From NCBI GenBank assembly GCA_016219865.1, contig JACRKF010000033.1:65960-123953 (forward strand): a DNA stretch of 57,994 nt. The letters run 5' to 3'. The position numbers and the translations under genes are program-made. The notes beneath the pieces were generated by a model that had not been told where the DNA came from, did no database searches, and worked only from the letters and a program-made list of their open reading frames with translations. Below, one piece after another: positions 7,458-15,401 of this stretch (position 1 is the first letter of the stretch; each line of letters begins with the position of its first letter). This stretch comes from Candidatus Woesearchaeota archaeon. GTDB taxonomy: Archaea; Nanobdellota; Nanobdellia; Woesearchaeales; DSVV01.

Positions 7458-8216
7458 TCAAGAACTTTTAAAAATCTGCAACAACGATTGCAGATTTTTA
7501 TAACTATACTCAGCCAATGGCTTCAGATTCAGAATATCCTCTTCATTATACTTAACCAATAATTCCAAATATTTTCTATTGCCAGTTGTCTTCCACATCT
7601 GCCAAAGATAAACCGCGTCACTTCCCTGCATTGTTGCAACCTCATCTGCTCTTTTAATTCCGAGCTCTTTCTCAATTTTCTTCAATCCTCCAGTTAATCC
7701 AATACGTGCGCAGCAATGTCGTAGATCAATATGTGGCACTTTTGGAATTACCTCTCCAAGATATCGTTTAATCACAGGCAGATCAAAACTTGAGCCATTA
7801 AATGTAACAATCATTTGATATTCAGCCAATGTTTTCTTCAATAACGCAGCATCCAAATTAATTCCTTTAACCATTGTTTTTGTTTCAACACCATCAGAAA
7901 TGCCAACAACAGTCACATCACCATAATACCCTGATGTTTCAATATCCAAATAACATGCATTTTCCTTAAAATGATTATACAATCGCCATGTTTCTTGATG
8001 AGGCATCAGCTTTGAGAAATATTCTGCATTATCAGCATGCAATTGCTGCTGCGCTTCAATCAGCAGATTGTCAAATATCTTTTTTCGCAGTGGATTGATG
8101 CTGGAAACTTTCTCAGCTGCCAAAAAGTCTTGCCACTGATGAATTCCAGAATCCCATATATCTTTCTCTTTTTTATAGCTTATTTTTGGCAAAAAAATAA
8201 AGCTTGAAGTAAGCAT
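7458..8216 (-). CDS. RNase H-like exonuclease (YprB/DEDD type)
   Basis: This protein is a predicted 3'-5' exonuclease of the RNase H fold, of the kind found in the YprB family. The acidic motifs are visible in order: CYLDIETSGYYGD (exo I), IVTFNGSSFDLPVIK (exo II), and LVKYNEEDILNLKPL (exo III, DEDDy-like with Tyr-Asn-Glu-Glu-Asp). The first ~85 residues form an N-terminal extension, and the nuclease domain occupies about 85-240. It has no partner domain such as the TPR region found in bacterial YprB. The substrate is not known and is inferred to be DNA or RNA ends. Confidence 0.8.
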   Translation of the reverse strand: MLTSSFIFLPKISYKKEKDIWDSGIHQWQDFLAAEKVSSINPLRKKIFDNLLIEAQQQLHADNAEYFSKLMPHQETWRLYNHFKENACYLDIETSGYYGDVTVVGISDGVETKTMVKGINLDAALLKKTLAEYQMIVTFNGSSFDLPVIKRYLGEVIPKVPHIDLRHCCARIGLTGGLKKIEKELGIKRADEVATMQGSDAVYLWQMWKTTGNRKYLELLVKYNEEDILNLKPLAEYSYKNLQSLLQIFKSS

Positions 8217-8340
8217 AAGAAATGAAGAGGTATAGTTATTAATAAGTGTTATTATTTATTTACTTCCTTTCTCTAGTTTTTCTATAGATATAAAAAGTCT
8301 TCCGAATATTTTATAAAATAGATAACATCCCCGCAATACT

Positions 8341-8931
8341 ATGCTAGACCTCATCTTACTCCGTCATGCGCAAAGCACAGGAAACAAAGCAGGACTATTT
8401 CAGGGACAAGTGGACATGGATCCGATTAATCCAGAGTTTCCAGATACCCTTTTGATAGATATAACTGCAATAGGAGAAGTTTCTGCTCTTTATACAACTG
8501 ATTTAAAACGAGGTAGAATGCCTGCTGAAGATCTCTCAAGAAAGCTAAAAGAATTATATGGAAAACCAATTATCTATGAGTCAACACCGTTGCTCAGAGA
8601 ACGCAATTTAGGTGAATTAGAAGGTAAACCATATGCAACAATTTCTGAAGATTTTGACAAAGTTGTGCATTACACATACATGACTGAAACAATTGCAGGC
8701 GGAGAATCAAGACAGCAATTGCAGCAAAGAGCAGCAAAAGTGCGAGAGTTATACATTGCAGATAAACAAGGAATTGTTGTCATCATTTCTCACGGAGTAT
8801 TCCTAAAATATCTTTTAGATAACCTAGAAAATACAACTGACGTGAAAAGGACGCTTGAAAATCTGAAGGGTTATCATGTAACACTTGATAATAACACCCT
8901 GCAGCAGCTGTGCCAATTTCCAACAAAATAG
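8341..8931 (+). CDS. Histidine phosphatase (phosphoglycerate mutase-like)
   Basis: The N terminus MLDLILLRHAQSTGNKAGLFQG has the RHxxS/T catalytic motif with His at residue 9. LRERNLGELEGKP carries the acidic general acid, and VVIISHGVFLKYLLDNL the second histidine. The protein is thus a cofactor-independent-looking branch-1 histidine phosphatase or dPGM-like protein of 196 aa. The substrate cannot be read from sequence. Its last codons adjoin the GGTGAG ribosome binding site of the next gene, so the two form an operon. Confidence 0.82.
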   Translation: MLDLILLRHAQSTGNKAGLFQGQVDMDPINPEFPDTLLIDITAIGEVSALYTTDLKRGRMPAEDLSRKLKELYGKPIIYESTPLLRERNLGELEGKPYATISEDFDKVVHYTYMTETIAGGESRQQLQQRAAKVRELYIADKQGIVVIISHGVFLKYLLDNLENTTDVKRTLENLKGYHVTLDNNTLQQLCQFPTK

Positions 8932-8939
8932 GTGAGTAT

Positions 8940-9941
8940 ATGGTCTTAGAATTAAACAAAAGCAATATAACTTCCTATCTTAAAAAAAGAAAAATCATTG
9001 CTAAAGATGACAGTCCTAAAATAAAAGAATTATCTGGGGGCAATGTCAACAGATTATTTCTCGTAAAGACAAAATCATCAGCTTTTGTTATAAAACAGAC
9101 AACGCCTGAAGCAGTTAATTTTCCTGGAATAGACATCTCAGAAGAAAGAAGCAAATATGAGATTGCAGCAATAAAGCTGATCAATAACATATTCAAGAAA
9201 GAGACAAAAGTGCCGCAATTGCTTTTTGAAGACGCAAAAAACAATATTTTTGCAATGTCATTAATCCCGCAAGAAGCAGTGTTATACCAAACAGAATTGA
9301 TGGAAGGAAGATTTCACTTTGACATTGTTACTCAATTGGCAAAATTTACTGGCAAGCTTCACAGCAAGACATACAACAATCCTCAACTGAGGAAATATTT
9401 TGCAGAAAATCCAGGCTACAAGCTGCGAGAGATAACAACCACAACTGCATTTGACAGATATCCAGAATTAAAGCGCCAATTTGCAGCTGCTTTTAACAAA
9501 AATTACAAAAACAGATTATGTTTCATTGATGCAGACATCACACCAAAAAATATTCTGATTCACAATAACACATTTACAAAAGTAGATTTTGATGCTTGTA
9601 CTTATGGTGATCCAGCGCATGAGCTTGGAATAATCCTCGCGCATTTTCTGCTGCCAGCTATAATTAACCCACAATGGAAGAAAGAATATTTACAATGCAC
9701 AAAACTATTTTACAACACATATAGTAAACATTGTTCCTATCCACTCCCAGACAAATTTTTCATGAACATGAAAAATTATCTAGTACTGATGATGATTGGC
9801 AGAGTTGACAGCATCTTCACTTTCCCATGGCTGAAAGAAAAAGAAGACATTGTAAGAAAGATTGCAATAGAAATATTTACCAATGACTGCAAAGATGTAG
9901 ACCAATTATTGAAACAGATTACTCCTTTCTTCTCTAAATAA
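8940..9941 (+). CDS. Aminoglycoside phosphotransferase-like kinase (APH/choline kinase fold)
   Basis: The ATG at 8940 is preceded by GGTGAG at 8931-8936. Upstream codons to 8910 overlap the phosphatase gene and are excluded. The protein (333 aa) has a kinase-like N lobe (ELSGGNVNRLFLVKTKSSAFVIKQ). Its catalytic loop is CFIDADITPKNILIH, where the first Asp replaces the usual HGD, and its metal site is VDFDACTYGDPAHELG. These match the APH superfamily, which phosphorylates small alcohols such as methylthioribose, choline or antibiotics. The substrate is unknown. Cotranscription with a small-molecule phosphatase suggests opposing reactions on a metabolite, which is inference. Confidence 0.7.
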   Translation: MVLELNKSNITSYLKKRKIIAKDDSPKIKELSGGNVNRLFLVKTKSSAFVIKQTTPEAVNFPGIDISEERSKYEIAAIKLINNIFKKETKVPQLLFEDAKNNIFAMSLIPQEAVLYQTELMEGRFHFDIVTQLAKFTGKLHSKTYNNPQLRKYFAENPGYKLREITTTTAFDRYPELKRQFAAAFNKNYKNRLCFIDADITPKNILIHNNTFTKVDFDACTYGDPAHELGIILAHFLLPAIINPQWKKEYLQCTKLFYNTYSKHCSYPLPDKFFMNMKNYLVLMMIGRVDSIFTFPWLKEKEDIVRKIAIEIFTNDCKDVDQLLKQITPFFSK

Positions 9942-9953
9942 TTGAATCTAAGT

Positions 9954-9993
9954 AATTAAAAATCGTATGAGCAAAGCGAATACATTTTTAATT
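9954..9993 (+). repeat. Family A hairpin, copy 2
   Basis: Arms AATTAAAAAT and ATTTTTAATT (10 bp, perfect) enclose the 20-nt core C-GTAT-GA-GC-AAA-GC-GA-ATAC. The 4-bp stem GTAT/ATAC differs from the other copies but remains paired. The element lies just after the kinase stop and just before the valS TATA box. Confidence 0.85.
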
Positions 9994-9996
9994 AAA

Positions 9997-10005
9997 TTTA
10001 TAAAT
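9997..10005 (+). promoter_or_regulatory. TATA box of valS
   Basis: TTTATAAAT ends 22 nt before the valS ATG at 10028. No ribosome binding site follows, so the transcript is probably leaderless. Confidence 0.55.
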
Positions 10006-10027
10006 AACTCTCTCAATCTATATCCAC

Positions 10028-12457
10028 ATGCAACTGCAAGACAATTACAACTTCAAAGAACAAGAACCTCTGATACAAGATCTTTGGAAAAAGAATTTAG
10101 TTTACAAGTTCAATCCACAAACAACCAAAGAAATATTCTCAATAGATACTCCTCCGCCAACAGTTTCTGGAAAAATGCACATAGGCCATGCGTTCTCATA
10201 TTCTCAGCAGGATTTTATCGCAAGATTTCAGCGAATGCAAGGCAAAGAAGTATTCTATCCTTTTGGCACTGATGATAATGGCTTAGCAACTGAAAGATTG
10301 ATTGAAAAAACAAAAAATGTTAAGGGTAACAGGATGGACAGACAAGAGTTCATCAATCTCTGCTTGAAAACATTGGAAGATATCAGACCAAATTTTATAA
10401 GTGATTGGAAAAAAATAGCAATCTCTTGTGATTTTGACATCTTCTATTCCACAATAGACAACCATAGCAGAAAAATCTCACAAAAATCCTTCCTCGATTT
10501 GCATAAGGCAAATCGAGTTTATCAAAAAGAAGCTCCAACAATATGGTGTCCAAATTGCCAGACTGCAATTGCGCAAGTTGAGTTAGAAGATAAAGAATTA
10601 GATTCTCATTTTAATGATATTATTTTTAAGACAGAGAATCATCAAGACATAATCATTGCAACAACGAGACCAGAAATGTTAGGCAGTTGTGTTGCATTAT
10701 TCGCAAATCCTGCTGATGAACGATATAAATCAATGTTTGGAAAGAAAGCAAAAGTGCCATTATTCAATCATTTTGTTCCTATTTTAGCAGATGAACGGGC
10801 AAAGCCAGACAAAGGCACAGGAATAGTTATGTGTTGTACATTTGGTGATCAAACTGATATTGAATGGTACAAAGCTTATAACTTACCATTAAAGATGAGC
10901 ATTAATCCAAATGGTCACATGAATGATCTTGCTGGCAATTATGTTGGATTAAAAATTAAAGATGCAAGAAAACAGATTATTGAGGATCTTGAACACCATA
11001 AATTGTTAGTTAAAAAGACAGCAATAAAGCACGCTGTAAACACACACGAACGTTGCGGTACTGAGATAGAAATATTAAATACTAAACAATGGTTTGTAAA
11101 TTATCTTGATCTCAAAGAAGAATTCATTGAACGAGGAAAGCAAATGCATTGGCATCCTGAATTTATGCGAGTAAGGTTAGATAATTGGATTCACGGTTTG
11201 CAATGGGATTGGTGTATTTCACGGCAAAGATTTTCAGGCGTCCCAATTCCAGTATGGTATTGCAAATCATGCGGCAAAGTGATGCTTGCAGATGAATCGC
11301 AGCTTCCTATAGATCCATTAAAAGCGCATCCAAAACAGAAATGCAGTTGTGGTTCAAACGAGTTTGTTCCTGAAAAAGATATTCTTGATACATGGGCAAC
11401 ATCATCATTAACACCTCAATTAGCAATAGAATTGTTTGACAAAAACCTTCAGCAAAAATTATTCCCAATGTCTTTGCGTCCACAATCACATGATATTATT
11501 ACATTTTGGTTATTCAATACATTAGTAAAAACACATCTGCATCACAACACAATTCCATGGAAAAATATAATGATTTCAGGTCATGCTTTAGATGCGCATG
11601 GCAGAAAGATGTCAAAATCTCTAGGCAATGTTATTGAACCGCAGAAAGTGATAGAAAAATACGGTGCTGATGCATTAAGATATTGGGCTTCTGGTTCAAA
11701 ACTTGGTGATGATTTGCCTTATCAAGAAAAAGATGTGCTAACTGGTCAGAAAATGATTACAAAGATCTGGAATGTTGCAAAGTTCTGCAGTATGCATTTG
11801 CATGATTATAATGGCGCTTTTCCAGAAAAGTTTGAGTTGATTGATCAATGGTTATTATATAAACTCTCAGTAGTTATCAAAGAATGCACGGAAAGTTTTC
11901 AAAACTATGAATATTCAAAAGTAAAAATTGTTGTAGATAGTTTTTTCTGGCATACATTCTGTGATTATTATTTAGAGATCATCAAAGACAGAGTCTATAA
12001 TCCGGACAAACGCGGTCATGCTGCTAGAATTTCAGCGCAATTCACATTAAATTATGCATTAAATGTTTTAATTAAATTGCTTGCTCCAATCATGCCTCAT
12101 ATAACTGAAACAATTTATCAGGCAATGTTTTTACAGCATGAAAAAGCTCAAAGTATTCACATAACTCAATGGCCAGTAACTAAAGAGCAATTTTTATCAG
12201 AAGACTTCAGAAAAGCAGGATTTATTGGTGATGATATTGCAGCAATTATTGCAGTTGTACGAAAACACAAGTCAGCTGCAAATGTTTCATTAAAAACAGA
12301 ATTAAAAAGTTTAGTCATAGATTGTGCTCCAGAAGAAAGAAAACATCTCGAGCTAGCATTAGATGATTTAAGAGCAACAGTTATTAGTAAAGAAGTTGAT
12401 TTTAATGCTGCTAAAGGTGAATGCACAGAAAAGATGAAAGTGGATGTGGTATTTTGA
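10028..12457 (+). CDS. valS: Valyl-tRNA synthetase
   Basis: The class I synthetase motifs are complete: PPPTVSGKMHIGHAFSYSQQDF with HIGH at residues 51-54, and GRKMSKSLGNVI with KMSKS near residue 527. The valine-specific form is supported by the PPPTVSG opening. The editing domain (CP1) includes IIATTRPEMLGSCVALFANP and a Zn-binding WCPNCQTAIAQVELEDKE. GLQWDWCISRQRFSGVPIPVWYC and DTWATSSLTP are typical of ValS. At 809 aa it lacks the long C-terminal coiled coil of bacterial enzymes, as usual in archaea. The stop TGA overlaps the TTG start of the next gene. Confidence 0.96.
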   Translation: MQLQDNYNFKEQEPLIQDLWKKNLVYKFNPQTTKEIFSIDTPPPTVSGKMHIGHAFSYSQQDFIARFQRMQGKEVFYPFGTDDNGLATERLIEKTKNVKGNRMDRQEFINLCLKTLEDIRPNFISDWKKIAISCDFDIFYSTIDNHSRKISQKSFLDLHKANRVYQKEAPTIWCPNCQTAIAQVELEDKELDSHFNDIIFKTENHQDIIIATTRPEMLGSCVALFANPADERYKSMFGKKAKVPLFNHFVPILADERAKPDKGTGIVMCCTFGDQTDIEWYKAYNLPLKMSINPNGHMNDLAGNYVGLKIKDARKQIIEDLEHHKLLVKKTAIKHAVNTHERCGTEIEILNTKQWFVNYLDLKEEFIERGKQMHWHPEFMRVRLDNWIHGLQWDWCISRQRFSGVPIPVWYCKSCGKVMLADESQLPIDPLKAHPKQKCSCGSNEFVPEKDILDTWATSSLTPQLAIELFDKNLQQKLFPMSLRPQSHDIITFWLFNTLVKTHLHHNTIPWKNIMISGHALDAHGRKMSKSLGNVIEPQKVIEKYGADALRYWASGSKLGDDLPYQEKDVLTGQKMITKIWNVAKFCSMHLHDYNGAFPEKFELIDQWLLYKLSVVIKECTESFQNYEYSKVKIVVDSFFWHTFCDYYLEIIKDRVYNPDKRGHAARISAQFTLNYALNVLIKLLAPIMPHITETIYQAMFLQHEKAQSIHITQWPVTKEQFLSEDFRKAGFIGDDIAAIIAVVRKHKSAANVSLKTELKSLVIDCAPEERKHLELALDDLRATVISKEVDFNAAKGECTEKMKVDVVF

Positions 12458-13098
12458 TAAGAAAATCTATAATTATCGTCTTAACAATAGTCTTTCTCTC
12501 TTTTGCTACAGCAATCTATTTTTATCCGCAAATGCCAGAGCAGATGGCTTCACATTGGAACTCACAGGGCGTAGTTGATGGTTATATGTCAAAATTCTGG
12601 GGATTATTTCTGATGCCAATTATCTCTATTGGATTACTTCTGCTTTTCATTTTGATTCCAATTCTTGATCCAATGACTGCAAACATTGAGAAGTTTAGAA
12701 AATATTTTGATGGGTTTATGATATTATTTTTCTTATTTTTGTTTTATATATATATTCTTATTATACTTATTAATTTAGGGAAAGAAATGAATATTGTCTT
12801 TTATCTTGTTCCAGCTTTCGGGATATTATTTTTCTCCATAGGGGTTATGATCGAAAACTCAAAAAGAAATTGGTCAATTGGCATTAGAACTCCTTGGACA
12901 ATAAGTAGTGAGAATGTCTGGAACAAAACGCATAAATTAGGTGGAACATTGTTCAAACTTGCTGGTCTTTTCTCAATCCTTGGACTCTTATTTCAAAAGA
13001 TTGCATTTCTTTTGATGATTGTTCCAGTTGTTGTATTTTCTCTTTTTTTGATTATTTATTCATACATATTGTATAAGAAAGAAAAAGCAAGTATTTAA
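12454..13098 (+). CDS. SdpI/DUF1648 family membrane protein
   Basis: A DUF1648 segment (YFYPQMPEQMASHWNSQGVVDGYMSKFWGLFLMPII) is followed by an SdpI-type C-terminal region with the conserved SIGIRTPWTISSENVWNKTHKLGG. About six hydrophobic segments are visible. SdpI of Bacillus gives immunity to a secreted toxin, but most archaeal relatives have no known role. The open frame begins at 12421 inside valS. The TTG at 12454 overlaps the valS stop codon and is the better start, giving 214 aa and translational coupling to valS. The functional link to ValS is only positional. Confidence 0.78.
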   Translation: MIRKSIIIVLTIVFLSFATAIYFYPQMPEQMASHWNSQGVVDGYMSKFWGLFLMPIISIGLLLLFILIPILDPMTANIEKFRKYFDGFMILFFLFLFYIYILIILINLGKEMNIVFYLVPAFGILFFSIGVMIENSKRNWSIGIRTPWTISSENVWNKTHKLGGTLFKLAGLFSILGLLFQKIAFLLMIVPVVVFSLFLIIYSYILYKKEKASI

Positions 13099-13461
13099 TC
13101 ATGAAGGTATATATTCTACATTTTTCATTGACCTAAATTCCTTATCACCAGTAACAAAAACTATTTTATTATGGCATGAGTAAATATATCCAACACAATC
13201 AAAGAATGATAACTTTTGTTGTTTATGTTTATGTCGAAATTTCATTGCTTCCACAAGAAGAGAAGCATCAACATTGTTACTGTAGCTAATTAATTTTTGA
13301 TACCAATATTCTGCTGTCATTTCATCTTGATCCCGAAGAATTACCCAAACAAATTCTGCTAATGTTTCTGATGTAATTACAAAGTCTTCTTGGATATAAG
13401 ATAGAAAATTATTATTTCCTTGTGCAATCTCCATTAAAATATAAGTATCCAAACATTTCAT
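13099..13461 (-). CDS. PIN-domain toxin (VapC type)
   Basis: This is a 120-aa PIN-domain ribonuclease. The four acidic positions are visible: CLDTYILMEIA, TSETLAEFVWV, LSFFDCVGYIYSC and VTGDKEFRSM. VapC toxins cut tRNA or rRNA when freed from their antitoxin. The start ATG overlaps the end of the upstream AbrB-type gene by 4 nt, the usual antitoxin-toxin coupling. It ends head-to-head with the SdpI-like gene with no space between the stops. Confidence 0.85.
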   Translation of the reverse strand: MKCLDTYILMEIAQGNNNFLSYIQEDFVITSETLAEFVWVILRDQDEMTAEYWYQKLISYSNNVDASLLVEAMKFRHKHKQQKLSFFDCVGYIYSCHNKIVFVTGDKEFRSMKNVEYIPS

Positions 13462-13679
13462 CGTTTGCTCTCCAATTCCTCTCGAGCTTCTTTCAATAAT
13501 CTCTGTGTTGGTTTTGAGAACTTCATGGAACCAAACAATTCTTTCAAAACATTTGCAGACTTACCTTTAATCTCAATAACAATATCTTCGTGAGGTTTAA
13601 GATTATGTTGATGAACTATTTTCTTTGGAAGCACAATTCCAATTGAACTGCCCCACTGTTTTGTTTTACATCTAATCAT
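13458..13679 (-). CDS. AbrB/MazE-type antitoxin (VapB)
   Basis: The 73-residue protein starts MIRCKTKQWGSSIGIVLPKKIVHQHNLKPHEDIVIEIKG, a swapped-hairpin AbrB DNA-binding domain. Its C-terminal arm (LFGSMKFSKPTQRLLKEAREELESKR) would wrap the toxin. It precedes a PIN toxin by a 4-nt overlap and should repress its own promoter. Two 11-bp direct repeats upstream are a likely binding site. Confidence 0.85.
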   Translation of the reverse strand: MIRCKTKQWGSSIGIVLPKKIVHQHNLKPHEDIVIEIKGKSANVLKELFGSMKFSKPTQRLLKEAREELESKR

Positions 13680-13690
13680 TTGATATCATT

Positions 13691-13714
13691 ATATAACTAA
13701 TGGATATAACTAAT
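13691..13714 (-). promoter_or_regulatory. Direct-repeat operator candidate of vapBC
   Basis: ATATAACTAAT occurs at 13691-13701 and again at 13704-13714, 13 bp apart, immediately upstream of the antitoxin start at 13679. The copies overlap or adjoin the likely TATA element (TTTAAATATTA region, 13712-13724), as expected for an autoregulated toxin-antitoxin promoter. Confidence 0.45.
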
Positions 13715-13862
13715 ATTTAAATATTTTTATCATGGTTGATTCAATAGAATTCTAACTTTTAAGTACTCAATCTAAAAATCTAAATGATAATCTTTAAATA
13801 GGGATTATCACTATCTGGTAAACTATCAAGATTTATGAAAAAGGAATGAGGTGATAATCCAT

Positions 13863-14141
13863 ATGTTAAACATGAAAAAGATAACTGAGTCATATGAGAT
13901 GAGAGTATTTACTGACACTGGAGAATACTTTGGTGATGTTGAAGAGATTATATTATCAGCTAATAAAATTTCAGGCTGGCGAGTACGTGCAACAAAAAGT
14001 TCATTCTTAAACAAGATTCTTGGCAGCGCAAAAGGAGTGATTGTGCCGCATCCGCTTGTAAAATCAATTGGAGACATTATGATTATCTCAAAAACAGCAA
14101 TACCTAATTATTCATCAGCAAATACAGGAGAAGATGAATAA
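13863..14141 (+). CDS. PRC-barrel domain protein
   Basis: The 92-residue protein MLNMKKITESYEMRVFTDTGEYFGDVEEIIL..KISGWRVRATKSSFLNKILGSAKGVIVPHPLVKSIGDIMIISKTAIP is a single PRC-barrel. This small beta fold is shared with the RimM C-terminal domain and photosynthetic H subunits. Stand-alone copies are common in archaea, and a link to cell division or RNA work has been proposed. The ATG at 13863 follows GAGGTGAT at 13848-13855, which also makes the in-frame GTG at 13851 part of the binding site rather than the start. A TATA-like TTTAAATA lies near 13792. Confidence 0.85.
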   Translation: MLNMKKITESYEMRVFTDTGEYFGDVEEIILSANKISGWRVRATKSSFLNKILGSAKGVIVPHPLVKSIGDIMIISKTAIPNYSSANTGEDE

Positions 14142-14154
14142 AATTCCAGGATCT

Positions 14155-14493
14155 TTATTTTTTTAATTTCAATATTGCTTCAGCAATATCTCCATGAGTT
14201 TGAATTAAAGCTTTTGCAGCTGTTTCGTTATCTGCTCCAGTTTGATCTGCTACAGTTAATATATCATCTTCAGTAATTTCTGGTGCTGTAGAAATTCCTC
14301 GTACACTCACATTGCCAGATATCTGAAAACTTTCGTCTCCTCTCATCTTTATTTTAGCAACAGACGGTTGAGAAATAACAATCTCTTTATCTTTGCATTT
14401 TATAATTACTTCAGAAGCTTGAATCTCTTCTTGAGTAATTCCCATCTGCCTCATTGCTTGCTTTACAGCTCGTGGATCCATTCCTGGGAACAT
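14155..14493 (-). CDS. nac: Nascent polypeptide-associated complex protein (archaeal NAC)
   Basis: Archaeal NAC is a homodimeric ribosome-bound chaperone. The 112-aa protein begins MFPGMDPRAVKQAMRQMGITQEEI, has the NAC beta-barrel (IKCKDKEIVISQPSVAKIKMRGDESFQISG) and ends in a UBA domain (ITEDDILTVADQTGADNETAAKALIQTHGDIAEAILKLKK). Length and both domains are normal. It lies 10 nt downstream of the Sec61beta gene on the same strand, with GGTGAGC between them. This places a tunnel-exit chaperone in one operon with the translocon. Confidence 0.95.
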   Translation of the reverse strand: MFPGMDPRAVKQAMRQMGITQEEIQASEVIIKCKDKEIVISQPSVAKIKMRGDESFQISGNVSVRGISTAPEITEDDILTVADQTGADNETAAKALIQTHGDIAEAILKLKK

Positions 14494-14503
14494 TTTAGCT
14501 CAC

Positions 14504-14677
14504 CTACAATCCAAACCAAGTATTTCCATATATATGCAAAATTATTTCAAGAATAATGATAACTATAATCAACACAATAATATTTCCTGGTTTTAGCTGT
14601 ATTTTTGATTTATATTCATCAAAATACCTCATTAATCCGCCAGATCCTTGCGGCATATTTATTTTATCGCTTGCCAT
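14504..14677 (-). CDS. Preprotein translocase subunit Sec61beta (SecG in archaeal naming)
   Basis: The 57-residue protein MASDKINMPQGSGGLMRYFDEYKSKIQLKPGNIIVLIIVIIILEIILHIYGNTWFGL has the archaeal Sec61beta pattern. There is a short cytosolic segment with a Gly-rich stretch and RYFDEYKS..KP followed by one membrane helix near the C terminus. It is the small accessory subunit of the SecYE channel. It was found by reading the gap upstream of NAC and is shorter than most gene callers' default cutoff. Its stop overlaps the GGTGAG binding site of NAC. Confidence 0.92.
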   Translation of the reverse strand: MASDKINMPQGSGGLMRYFDEYKSKIQLKPGNIIVLIIVIIILEIILHIYGNTWFGL

Positions 14678-14698
14678 AAATTACATAAGAAAAGAAAG

Positions 14699-14854
14699 CT
14701 ATATATAAATGTTACTGATCTTTGGCAATGTGAATGGTTTTTCAAACCATTCATTTTTTTCAGCATCAGATAAATCTATAATTGAATCAAGTGCATTAAT
14801 TTCATAAATTAAAGTTTCTTTTTGAAGCAATTGTGCTGGATTCTGCGTAATCAT
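14699..14854 (-). CDS. Small unknown protein, 51 aa
   Basis: ATG at 14854 opens a 51-codon frame, MITQNPAQLLQKETLIYEINALDSIIDLSDAEKNEWFEKPFTLPKISNIYI. The composition is protein-like, helical then extended, with no membrane segment. A TATA-like AATTTAAATA lies about 25-35 nt upstream, which fits a leaderless transcript. I do not recognise a family. It ends 22 nt before the Sec61beta start in the same direction, so it may be the first gene of that operon. Confidence 0.5.
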   Translation of the reverse strand: MITQNPAQLLQKETLIYEINALDSIIDLSDAEKNEWFEKPFTLPKISNIYI

Positions 14855-14950
14855 AAACAATTAGAAAGAAGAAGTATTATTTAAATTATTCCAAAACAAC
14901 TCCTTCGCGTTGCTCAGTCGTAAATAACTCACACAATTCAAATCATATAA

Positions 14951-14990
14951 TTTTTTTGTATTGTGAGCAAAGCGAACAAACAAAAAAATA
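14951..14990 (-). repeat. Family A hairpin, copy 3, abutting the RNase P RNA 3' end
   Basis: Arms ATTTTTTTGT and ACAAAAAAAT (10 bp, perfect) enclose A-TTGT-GA-GC-AAA-GC-GA-ACAA. The core is listed in plus-strand orientation. It starts one base after the last pair of the RNase P RNA closing stem, so the primary RNase P transcript probably runs into it. The A/T-rich arms could serve as a terminator. Confidence 0.85.
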
Positions 14991-15286
14991 AGGGAAGTCA
15001 TAAGCTGTCTTCTGTACATACTTACAAAGGTTCATAAACGTATGTTGTTGACATTCAACTGAGCGTCAAATTGACTTGCACAAGCAAGGGCTCACCGTTT
15101 CATCGTTTCTTTACAGATTATTCAAATGTTCAACATCATCATCATTTTTGTACTTAAACACTGTAAAGCCGTATCGTTTCTGAGTGGTTGCCGTCTTTTT
15201 CAAGACCCAGACATTACATCTGATTGCTACCATAGTGGACAGACTTTCCTCAATGTTTATAACATCGATAGTCAACGACTTCCCTT
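14991..15286 (-). ncRNA. rnpB: RNase P RNA
   Basis: Read on the minus strand, the RNA begins AAGGGAAGTC and ends GACTTCCCTT, a perfect 10-bp closing stem (P1). Conserved regions follow in the right order: GAGGAAAGTCTGTCC (CR-I), CAGAAACGATACGGC, GATGAAACGGTGAGCCC, and the universal ACAGAAGACAGCTTATGA (CR-V, matching ACAGAA..GGCTTA) before the closing strand. The length of about 296 nt is normal for archaeal type A RNase P RNA. It matures tRNA 5' ends together with Pop5/Rpp-type proteins. A TATA-like TTTATATAC lies about 25-32 nt upstream inside a perfect inverted repeat. Confidence 0.94.
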
Positions 15287-15288
15287 AT

Positions 15289-15329
15289 AAAAAAGGGAGA
15301 TTTTTAAGTATATAAAATCTCCCTTTTTT
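15289..15329 (-). promoter_or_regulatory. Perfect 16-bp inverted repeat containing the RNase P promoter
   Basis: AAAAAAGGGAGATTTT (15289-15304) and AAAATCTCCCTTTTTT (15314-15329) are perfect inverted repeats with a 9-nt centre. The right arm and centre hold the likely TATA element (GATTTTATATAC on the minus strand) of the RNase P RNA gene. The repeat could be an operator, or a terminator for transcripts entering from the right. Confidence 0.5.
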
Positions 15330-15347
15330 ATTCCATAAGTTTTATAA

Positions 15348-15388
15348 AGTAATTTTGTATTATGAGTAAAACGAATAAGCAAAATTAC
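15348..15388 (+). repeat. Family A hairpin, copy 4, in the htpX leader
   Basis: Arms GTAATTTTGT and GCAAAATTAC (10 bp with one G-T pair) enclose A-TTAT-GA-GT-AAA-AC-GA-ATAA. The 2-bp step is GT/AC rather than GC/GC, a compensatory change. The right arm ends 2 nt before the GGGTGA ribosome binding site of htpX, so the hairpin may lie in the mRNA leader. Confidence 0.8.
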
Positions 15389-15401
15389 AAGGGTGAAACA
15401 T

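Noticed and set aside
10283-10465. Minus-strand frames within valS
   Set aside because: They are antisense to a full-length synthetase with intact motifs and have no translation signals.
12001-12030. CCGGACAA in valS as a family B box
   Set aside because: Only eight bases match, there is no palindrome nearby, and the encoded peptide fits normal ValS sequence.
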